From contig JAGOWF010000022.1 in the NCBI GenBank assembly GCA_018060305.1, forward strand, positions 1-15,985: a DNA stretch of 15,985 nt. The letters are read 5' to 3'. The notes under the pieces are model-generated. The model did no database searches and was not told where the DNA came from. It was given only the letters and a program-made list of their open reading frames with translations. Shown here piece after piece: positions 1 to 5,734 of this stretch (within the stretch, counting starts at the first letter, position 1; every line of letters begins with the position of its first letter). The DNA comes from Pyrinomonadaceae bacterium. Its GTDB lineage: Bacteria; Acidobacteriota; Blastocatellia; Pyrinomonadales; Pyrinomonadaceae. The position numbers and the translations under genes are program-made.

Positions 1-176
1 CCTGACACGGCCGCGACACATGAACCGAATGTAAAGACCGATACCTTGGTGTAACGCCCAAACTTCACGCTGAACCTTGCCGCATAGCTTGCAATCTTGC
101 CGCTGGCAAGCATTACCAGCACGCCAATCACAAGGTTATACAGGACGATGTAGGCACCGAAGTCGATCGTTTTCAT
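1..176 (-). CDS. Unrecognised small membrane protein, 5' part only
   Basis: The frame is open from an ATG at 176 to the window edge, giving 58 visible residues that begin MKTIDFGAYIVLYNL. Residues about 8-25 are strongly hydrophobic and look like one membrane segment or an uncleaved signal anchor. The basic, polar stretch KIASYAARFSVKFGRYTK follows, and then a second, more hydrophobic stretch begins at the edge. A good ribosome site, AGGAGA at 180-185, overlaps the pilC stop codon and lies 3 nt before the ATG, so the gene is almost certainly translated as the next member of the pil operon. I do not recognise the family. Position downstream of pilC suggests a pilus or envelope role, but that is guilt by association only. 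The 3' end lies outside the window. Confidence 0.6.
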   Translation of the reverse strand, partial: MKTIDFGAYIVLYNLVIGVLVMLASGKIASYAARFSVKFGRYTKVSVFTFGSCVAAVS

Positions 177-183
177 GCTTCTC

Positions 184-1416
184 CTACTTCGCCCCGCCGG
201 AGAGTTTTCCGATCAGGGTGAAGAGCGGCAGGTACATTGAGATGACGATGGATCCGATCGTTACGCCGAGGAAGGCGATCAGGACCGGCTCGATCATGGC
301 GAGTAGGTCGGCGATGGCCGTATCAACCTCGTCCTCGTAAAAGTCGGCGATCTTGCTGAGCATCGCATCGAGCGCGCCGGTCTGTTCGCCGACGCCGATC
401 ATCTGGCCGACCATGTGCGGAAAGACGTCGGTCGCCTTGAGCGGATCGACAAAGTTCTCACCACGTTCGACGCCGGCGCGCACCTTGAGGATCGCGTCCT
501 CGATGATGATATTGCCCGCTGTCTTTGCCGTGATATCAAGCGACTGCAAAATGGGCACACCTGACGACAACAGCGTCGAGAGAATACGGGAGAACCTGGC
601 GACCGCGATCTTGCGAAGGATAGAGCCAAATATCGGGAGCTTGAGCAGGAGTTTGTCGATCTGCCAACGGCCCTTCGGCGTCCGGTAATAGAATCGCAGC
701 CCGACACCCGACGCGATCAATGTGATCAAAGTCGCGAGGCCGCCCCACCCGGCGAGAAATCCGCTGATTCCCATCACGATGCGTGTCGGCAGCGGTAACG
801 CCTCGCCGGGGCCCAGCAGGCCGAGGAATATCTGTTCAAATTGCGGGATCACGACGATCATGATCACGGCGATCGCTCCGATGGCTACCGCAATGACCGC
901 GGCCGGGTAGATCGATGCCGATACGATGCTGCGCTTGAGTTTCACGACCTTTTCGATGAGGGTCGCGAGACGCTGCAGGATCAGGTCGAGCACACCGCCG
1001 GTCTCGCCGGCCTCGACCATATGTGTGAAGAGATTGTCGAATACCTTTGGATGGCGTTCGAGGGCGGCAAAGAGGGTAGAACCTTCTTCCACGTTCTGTC
1101 TGACCTGCCGAAGCACATCCTTAAAGAAAGTGTTCTGCTGCTGCTCGGCGAGTATGTCGAGACACTGCACCAACGGCAGGCCCGCGTCGATCATCACTGA
1201 GAATTGCCGCGTAAAGACGGCCAATTCCTTCGCCTTGACCTTTTTGCGGCGGCCGAGCTTTGGTATCGAGATCTCGCGGCCCTTTTCCGACGCCTGCGTG
1301 ACGATGATCTGTTCGCGCCTGAGCAAGGCACGCAGTTCGTCAGGATTGGCTGCATCGCGTTCGCCCGCAATAAGCTCATTGAGGCGATTTCTTCCCTTAA
1401 AGACAAATGTTGGCAT
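184..1416 (-). CDS. pilC: Type IV pilus inner-membrane platform protein PilC
   Basis: 410 residues, the usual PilC/GspF length. It begins MPTFVFKGR, matching the family start, and carries two GspF (T2SSF) cytoplasmic helical domains at about 65-190 and 270-395. The first contains AVFTRQFSVMIDAGLPLVQ and the second the equivalent AVARFSRILSTLLSSGVPI. Membrane segments are at about 168-192, 213-240 and 373-402. PilC is the inner-membrane platform that couples the cytoplasmic PilB/PilT motors to pilin insertion and removal. The start at 1416 is preceded by GGAG with a 5-nt spacer. It lies 89 nt downstream of pilT, across a repeat-bearing gap, and its stop overlaps the ribosome site of the next gene. 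GspF of type II secretion is the alternative, but the linked PilT with its hallmark motif makes PilC the better call. Confidence 0.95.
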   Translation of the reverse strand: MPTFVFKGRNRLNELIAGERDAANPDELRALLRREQIIVTQASEKGREISIPKLGRRKKVKAKELAVFTRQFSVMIDAGLPLVQCLDILAEQQQNTFFKDVLRQVRQNVEEGSTLFAALERHPKVFDNLFTHMVEAGETGGVLDLILQRLATLIEKVVKLKRSIVSASIYPAAVIAVAIGAIAVIMIVVIPQFEQIFLGLLGPGEALPLPTRIVMGISGFLAGWGGLATLITLIASGVGLRFYYRTPKGRWQIDKLLLKLPIFGSILRKIAVARFSRILSTLLSSGVPILQSLDITAKTAGNIIIEDAILKVRAGVERGENFVDPLKATDVFPHMVGQMIGVGEQTGALDAMLSKIADFYEDEVDTAIADLLAMIEPVLIAFLGVTIGSIVISMYLPLFTLIGKLSGGAK

Positions 1417-1445
1417 GGTTACTCCGTAGTTGAGACTTAAAACTT

Positions 1446-1503
1446 GAGAATTGAGAATCCAGAACGACGTTATTTAATTTTCCATCCTCCATTCTCAATT
1501 CTC
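1446..1503. repeat. 13-bp perfect inverted repeat between pilT and pilC (REP/MITE-like)
   Basis: GAGAATTGAGAAT at 1446-1458 is exactly reverse-complemented by ATTCTCAATTCTC at 1491-1503, with a 32-nt AT-rich loop. Further partial units (TTGAGA, TTGAGAAT) lie just outside on the pilC side. The whole 89-nt intercistronic gap is much more AT-rich than the flanking genes and does not look coding. This style of GAGAATTGAGAATGGA unit resembles short interspersed repeats that I associate with several bacterial phyla; I cannot confirm copies elsewhere from this window. In the pilB-pilC transcript it would form a 13-bp stem before the pilC ribosome site. There is no U-tract after either arm, so it is not a standard intrinsic terminator. 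Confidence 0.75.
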
Positions 1504-1505
1504 CA

Positions 1506-2708
1506 TTAGGGTCGCGGACGTTCGCCGATCGGGCGGCCCTGTGCATACGGGCTTCCGGCCGTGTGTGGGGCATTGGGCCGGACGCGACCGCCGTAGGCAT
1601 CATTCAGCCCGCTGCCGCGTTCGATCAGCTCTTTCAACTCGTCCGGATTTGACGAACGCTGCATCGCGACCTCAAGCGTGATCTGCCGCTTGTGATAAAG
1701 CGTGGCGAGCGACTGGTTGAATGTCTGCATTCCAAACTTGTCCTGGCCCGTTTGCATCATCGAGTAGATCTGGTGGATCTTGTCTTCGCGGATCAGGTTG
1801 CGGATAGCCGAATTCGGCACGAGTATCTCAAGGGCCATGCAACGCCCGTCACCCGATGCCTTTGGCAGCAGGGCCTGGCACATGATGCCTTCGAGCACCA
1901 GCGAGAGCTGTGTTCTGACCTGTGCCTGCTGTTCGGCCGGAAAGACGTCGATGATACGGTTGATCGTCGAGTAAGCCGAGTTCGTATGCAGCGTGGCAAA
2001 CGTCAAATGGCCGGTTTCGGCAATTCTGAGAGCCATCTCGATCGTCTCGAGATCACGCATTTCGCCGACAAGCACGACGTCCGGGTCTTGTCTGAGAGCG
2101 GTTCTAAGAGCAGCACCGAACGAATGCGTATCGGCCGCAACCTCGCGTTGGTTCACGACGCAATTCTTATGGTTATGCAAAAACTCGATCGGGTCCTCGA
2201 TTGTCAGGATGTGATCGTGACGGTCTATATTGATCTTATCGACCATCGACGCCAGCGTGGTCGATTTACCCGAACCGGTTGGCCCCGTGACGAGGATCAG
2301 CCCGCGCGGCTTCTTGCACATGTCCGAGACGACCGACGGCAGGCCGAGGGCCTCGAATGTCTTTATCTCATACGGAATCGCACGGAACACAGCACCGACG
2401 GCACCTTTTTGGTTAAAGAGATTGGCACGGAAACGCGACATGCCCTTGAGCCCGAACGAGAAGTCGAGTTCGAGATTTTCCTCGAAACGATGCTTCTGAG
2501 CATCGGTCAGCACTGAATATGCGAGCCGTTTGGTATCTGACGGCGTGAGAGCCGCGTAGCCCGGTAGAGCAGACAAATGCCCGTGAACACGCACCTGCGG
2601 AGCGGAGTTTGTCGACAGATGCAGGTCCGAGCCGCCCATCTCGGTCATTGTCCGAAGGAGGTCGGGGAGCGTGATGCCGGAATCGGCGGCTGATGGTTCG
2701 TGGTTCAT
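1506..2708 (-). CDS. pilT: Type IV pilus twitching/retraction ATPase PilT
   Basis: 400 residues. An N-terminal PAS-like domain (about 12-120, with GGSDLHLS near its start) is followed by the RecA-like core. Visible motifs are Walker A GPTGSGKS at 142-149, the Asp box TIEDPIEF, Walker B VLVGEMRD, the His box ATLHTNSA, and the PilT hallmark AIRNLIRE at 301-308, which is needed for retraction and is absent from PilB. It hydrolyses ATP in the cytoplasm to depolymerise the pilus. The last 30 or so residues are Gly/Pro/Arg-rich and likely disordered, slightly longer than typical. No clear ribosome site precedes the ATG at 2708, and the 26-nt gap to the upstream stop suggests translational coupling. 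PilU is less likely given the canonical AIRNLIRE motif. Confidence 0.96.
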   Translation of the reverse strand: MNHEPSAADSGITLPDLLRTMTEMGGSDLHLSTNSAPQVRVHGHLSALPGYAALTPSDTKRLAYSVLTDAQKHRFEENLELDFSFGLKGMSRFRANLFNQKGAVGAVFRAIPYEIKTFEALGLPSVVSDMCKKPRGLILVTGPTGSGKSTTLASMVDKINIDRHDHILTIEDPIEFLHNHKNCVVNQREVAADTHSFGAALRTALRQDPDVVLVGEMRDLETIEMALRIAETGHLTFATLHTNSAYSTINRIIDVFPAEQQAQVRTQLSLVLEGIMCQALLPKASGDGRCMALEILVPNSAIRNLIREDKIHQIYSMMQTGQDKFGMQTFNQSLATLYHKRQITLEVAMQRSSNPDELKELIERGSGLNDAYGGRVRPNAPHTAGSPYAQGRPIGERPRP

Positions 2709-2734
2709 ATATTAAAAAGTGGGAGAAATTGGAT

Positions 2735-3541
2735 TTAGTTCGATGCCCGCTGTGTCGGGCGAACGCGGGATTTGAGCGAATTGATCACCTTCTCCGACTC
2801 ATCTGCCAGACGTTCGGCCTCCTGAACGGCCGAGTTGGTCGCGACGCTGTAGATCTTGCCGTCAACCTCGGCGAAGTAGAACATACGCGACTGGATCTGG
2901 CCATTGCGCGCCTGCGATTGGGCAACGACGACATAAACCGGCTGTCCGGCGATGTCCTTCTGATAGTCGTTGACAACCCATCCATTTTCGCGGATCATTC
3001 GGTCGATCACATCACGCCGTAATGCGGTAGTGGCAACGCCGCCGACGGACTTTCGGTTGGACTCTCCGGGCATCAGCGCCGGGCCGACAACCGAGATCGA
3101 TGCCGAACCGACCTGAGCACCCGAAGAATTGTCAACACGGAACTGAAGCTCTGCCGGCGAAGTAGTCGCCTGACGCCAACCGGTCGGTGCAGGATCACCC
3201 GACGGGAGAACCGCCGGCGCGGACGTATCCGGTTTCTGCGTTTTGGCTCCGGTCAAACGTCCGGAATCTCGAGTCCGCAGGGGCTGCGTTGAGCGGATCC
3301 TGGCCAAACGAACCTGTCGCAGTCGCAGTGCGCGCCTCTTCTTCGCACGGAGCTTCTTTCGCCGCTCCTGGGCCCGATAGAGCTGCCACCAGCGCTTGGA
3401 ATATTTCTTGACGCCGCGCCAGTACCGTTTCTTCTTCTTGGGTTTGCGTTGACCCGCCTCAGCGAGCTCGGTCGCGAGCGGAATGATCGTAGCTCCACCG
3501 ATCAAAAGTGCTAATGATAATGCGATTGCCCTGAACAACAT
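2735..3541 (-). CDS. Secreted, highly basic protein of unknown function with a possible PsbP/DcrB-like C-terminal domain
   Basis: 268 residues, flanked by pilB (16 nt upstream) and pilT (26 nt downstream). Residues 1-30 form a clear Sec signal peptide ending ATELAEA. The next ~60 residues (about 31-92) are extraordinarily basic, with about 29 Lys/Arg plus several aromatic residues (RYWRGVKKYSKRWW). A Pro/Ala/Ser-rich linker follows to about 120. Residues about 120-260 look like a compact alpha/beta domain: GWRQATTSPAELQFRV, then AGQPVYVVV, FYFAEVDGKIYSVAT and a closing helix. That pattern resembles PsbP/DcrB (DUF1795)-like periplasmic domains; this is a fold-level guess. The start is set by GGAGG at 3546-3550. 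No pilus component I know matches it. The basic arm could bind peptidoglycan, LPS, nucleic acid or the pilus base, all speculative. Confidence 0.85.
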   Translation of the reverse strand: MLFRAIALSLALLIGGATIIPLATELAEAGQRKPKKKKRYWRGVKKYSKRWWQLYRAQERRKKLRAKKRRALRLRQVRLARIRSTQPLRTRDSGRLTGAKTQKPDTSAPAVLPSGDPAPTGWRQATTSPAELQFRVDNSSGAQVGSASISVVGPALMPGESNRKSVGGVATTALRRDVIDRMIRENGWVVNDYQKDIAGQPVYVVVAQSQARNGQIQSRMFYFAEVDGKIYSVATNSAVQEAERLADESEKVINSLKSRVRPTQRASN

Positions 3542-3545
3542 ATTT

Positions 3546-3550
3546 CCTCC
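3546..3550 (-). promoter_or_regulatory. Ribosome binding site of the basic secreted protein gene
   Basis: GGAGG on the minus strand, 4 nt before the ATG at 3541 and inside the 16-nt gap after the pilB stop. It is the strongest Shine-Dalgarno in the pil operon and fixes the start of this gene; pilT by contrast has none, so the middle gene may be expressed relatively strongly. Confidence 0.75.
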
Positions 3551-3557
3551 ACGCTCC

Positions 3558-5396
3558 TTACAGAACGGTCTCCTTAACGACCTCTTCGATCGTCGTGATG
3601 CCCTCGCGGATCTTGCACAATCCCGATTCGCGTAGTGTTATCATCCCGACTTCTATTGCTTTTCTCCGTAATTCCATTGCACTTGCGCCAATGATAATGA
3701 GCTCACGGAGTTCGTCCGTGATCTCCATAACTTCATACAGGCCGACGCGGCCTTTGAATCCTGTGTTGTTGCACGTCGCACAGCCGCGGCCCTTGTACAG
3801 CTTGAGCGATGCTGCTTCGTCTTTTGAGAAGCCGATCTCGACGAGACCTTCAACCGGCACATGGTAATCCTCTTTGCACTCGCTGCAGATCCGGCGTATC
3901 AGTCGCTGTGCCTGAATAATGTTCACCGATGTCGCGACGAGGAAAGGCTCAATGCCCATGTTCACCAGGCGCGAGACCGTCGAAGGTGCGTCATTTGTGT
4001 GGAGCGTCGATAGCACAAGGTGGCCCGTCAATGCTGCCTTGATCGCGATCTCGGCGGTCTCAAAATCACGGATCTCGCCAACGAGAACGATATTCGGGTC
4101 CTGACGCAGGAACGAACGAAGTGCGGCGGCAAAATTAAGCCCGATCTGCTCCTTCATCTGAACCTGATTGATGCCCTGCAAATTGAACTCGACAGGATCT
4201 TCGGCCGTCATGATGTTGGTCTCAGACGTATTGAGCGATTGGAGAGCCGAGTAAAGAGTGTTGGTCTTACCTGAACCGGTCGGCCCTGTAACTAGGACCA
4301 TGCCGTATGGGTTCGCGATCGCCCGTTTGAACTTATCGAGGCTCTCGGGCTCGAAGCCGAGCTTGGTCATATCGAGCATCAGCTTGTCCTTATCGAGCAA
4401 GCGAAGTACGACCTTTTCGCCAAAAAGGGTCGGTAGAGTCGAAACACGGAAATCGAGCTCGCGCGACCGACTATCGACCTTGACCTTGATCTTGATGCGC
4501 CCGTCCTGCGGCAATCGCTTCTCAGAGATGTCGAGCTTCGACATTATCTTGAGGCGCGAGATGAGCGGGTCGCGTATCTTAAGCGGCGGATGCATCACGT
4601 CGTATAGAACTCCGTCGATACGGAACCGGATGCGAAAGTCTTTCTCGTAAGGCTCAACGTGTATGTCAGACGCACCACGGCGAAGGCTGTCAACCAGTAA
4701 CACGTTAACGAGTCGCACGACTGGGGCGTCCTCACTGGCACGTGCCAACGCGGCGAGGTCGATCTCGTCGTTCTCCTCGACAAGCTCAAGATCTTCACCT
4801 TCGTGATTGTCGAACTGGAACCTATCGAGCGAGACGTCCAGATCTGCCGCAACCAGTCTGTCACTTGTAACAACTGCCGCCCCGCCATTCAGATGAAGCC
4901 CGTTGGTGCCGTTCGTCGCCGCCTTTTCAGCCTCGATCGCAAAAGCTGCGTCGAATATATCGATCTCGGACGATCCGCTGTAGTACTTGGCAATCGCAAG
5001 CTGGATCGAGGTCTCAGACGCGATAACGGGTTCGACATTAAGTCCTGTCATGAACTTGATGTCGTCCATGGCAAAGACATTTGTCGGATCGGCCATCGCC
5101 AAGGTCAGTGTCGCACCGACCTTTGAGATCGGCAGGACCGAGTACTTGATAGCGACGTCTTCGCTAATGAGCTTGATGACCTCGGTCTCTATCTGAAACA
5201 GGTCGAGATTGATCGACGGCACGCCGTATTGCCGCGACAAAACGGCCGTCACGACGTCGTCGGAAATGTAGCCGAGTTTTACGAGATTTGATCCTAAGCG
5301 TCCGCCGTTAGCACGCTGGTACTCAAGCGTCTCCTTGAGTTGCGCCGACGTGATCAGGTTCTCGCGGACGAGGATCTCTCCAAGCTTTGCTGACAT
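3558..5396 (-). CDS. pilB: Type IV pilus extension ATPase PilB
   Basis: 612 residues. The N-terminal MshEN (T2SSE_N) domain spans about 1-150 and has two consecutive nucleotide-binding-type motifs, starting at KLGEIL (4-27) and RLGSNL (33-56). An acidic linker follows (about 165-235). The ATPase core has Walker A GPTGSGKT at 371-378, the Asp box TAEDPVEF, Walker B VLVGEIRD and the His box STLHTND. A four-Cys zinc site (C504, C507, C539, C542) sits in the C-terminal domain, as in PilB/GspE. The enzyme powers pilin polymerisation at the cytoplasmic face of PilC. It is first gene of the operon; a GGAG lies about 14 nt before the ATG, which is a weak spacing. GspE is the alternative, but the linked pilT and pilC favour PilB. 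Confidence 0.96.
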   Translation of the reverse strand: MSAKLGEILVRENLITSAQLKETLEYQRANGGRLGSNLVKLGYISDDVVTAVLSRQYGVPSINLDLFQIETEVIKLISEDVAIKYSVLPISKVGATLTLAMADPTNVFAMDDIKFMTGLNVEPVIASETSIQLAIAKYYSGSSEIDIFDAAFAIEAEKAATNGTNGLHLNGGAAVVTSDRLVAADLDVSLDRFQFDNHEGEDLELVEENDEIDLAALARASEDAPVVRLVNVLLVDSLRRGASDIHVEPYEKDFRIRFRIDGVLYDVMHPPLKIRDPLISRLKIMSKLDISEKRLPQDGRIKIKVKVDSRSRELDFRVSTLPTLFGEKVVLRLLDKDKLMLDMTKLGFEPESLDKFKRAIANPYGMVLVTGPTGSGKTNTLYSALQSLNTSETNIMTAEDPVEFNLQGINQVQMKEQIGLNFAAALRSFLRQDPNIVLVGEIRDFETAEIAIKAALTGHLVLSTLHTNDAPSTVSRLVNMGIEPFLVATSVNIIQAQRLIRRICSECKEDYHVPVEGLVEIGFSKDEAASLKLYKGRGCATCNNTGFKGRVGLYEVMEITDELRELIIIGASAMELRRKAIEVGMITLRESGLCKIREGITTIEEVVKETVL

Positions 5397-5505
5397 CTAG
5401 TTTCGTTGTTCTCCAGGAAGCCCGCTTGACAGAAAAACCTCAGGAGGCGGTGTCATCGGGTCAAAATGACAGAAGAGACTCAAGGCCAACGATGAATAAA
5501 CATTG

Positions 5506-5533
5506 TTGACAATTCATAATACATTGTTAAATT
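5506..5533 (+). promoter_or_regulatory. Putative sigma70 promoter of the barrel-cytochrome operon
   Basis: A perfect -35 TTGACA (5506-5511) is followed after 16 nt by TAAATT (5528-5533), a 4-of-6 match to the -10 consensus. Its start point would be near 5540, leaving about 195 nt of leader. The -35 lies within the dyad ATTGT-N2-ACAAT and the -10 within ACATT-N12-AATGT, so repressor or activator binding here is plausible. A second, poorer -10 (TATGAT, 5680-5685) lacks a -35. Confidence 0.4.
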
Positions 5534-5545
5534 CCGTAATGTCAA
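5516..5545 (-). promoter_or_regulatory. Putative sigma70 promoter of the pilB operon
   Basis: On the minus strand a perfect -35 TTGACA (5540-5545) is followed after 18 nt by TATTAT (5516-5521), a 5-of-6 match to the -10 consensus. Transcription would start near 5508, giving a leader of about 110 nt before pilB. It is the best promoter match in the window and overlaps the plus-strand candidate at 5506-5533. Confidence 0.55.
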
Positions 5546-5598
5546 TGATTGATTTGCATGATCTCGATGCACGGCCGATCTGGCAAACCTATTCAGAA

Positions 5599-5622
5599 TG
5601 ACCGAATGAAGTTGACCGAATG
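5599..5622. repeat. Two copies of TGACCGAATG
   Basis: TGACCGAATG occurs at 5599-5608 and 5613-5622, a 14-nt period, in the leader region of the plus-strand operon. An exact 10-mer repeated this closely is unlikely by chance and could be tandem half-sites for a regulator; no family is assigned. Confidence 0.5.
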
Positions 5623-5734
5623 TGTGTCAAAACCTTCGTGCCCTGCATTGTCCTGAAAAACTTGTTTTTGCCGTCGATCTATGATACAAACGCAGGCAAC
5701 GAATTCCGGAATAGTTCAATTTGCATTAGGCATT

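Larger units (their letters stand above)
5397..5734. other. Divergent intergenic control region between pilB and the outer-membrane barrel gene
   Basis: About 338 nt with no convincing coding sequence; markedly more AT-rich than its flanks in 5490-5560. It contains overlapping divergent promoter-like sequences at 5506-5545. TGACA occurs at 5427, 5467 and 5507 (exactly 40 nt apart), and the reverse pentamer TGTCA at 5451, 5540 and 5625. Short dyads are ATTGT-N2-ACAAT (5502-5513), ACATT-N12-AATGT (5521-5542) and TGCAT-N7-ATGCA (5555-5571). A 10-bp direct repeat lies at 5599-5622. No terminator, tRNA or riboswitch consensus was recognised. The long leader on the plus side (about 190 nt) may carry regulation, but I see no named motif in it. 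Confidence 0.7.

Noticed and set aside
1446..1503. CRISPR or intrinsic terminator for the pilT-pilC hairpin
   Set aside because: Only one pair of inverted arms, no regular spacers, 32-nt loop and no U-tract.
1397..1603. Minus-strand reading frame of 68 codons across the pilT-pilC gap
   Set aside because: It is made of the inverted repeat plus the out-of-frame end of pilT; no ribosome site and no protein-like composition.
1692..2516. 274-codon plus-strand open frame opposite pilT
   Set aside because: pilT on the minus strand has all ATPase motifs; the opposite frame is a charge-rich shadow.
5680..5685. TATGAT as a -10 box for the barrel gene
   Set aside because: No -35-like sequence at 15-19 nt upstream and no extended -10 TG, so the promoter at 5506-5533 is preferred.
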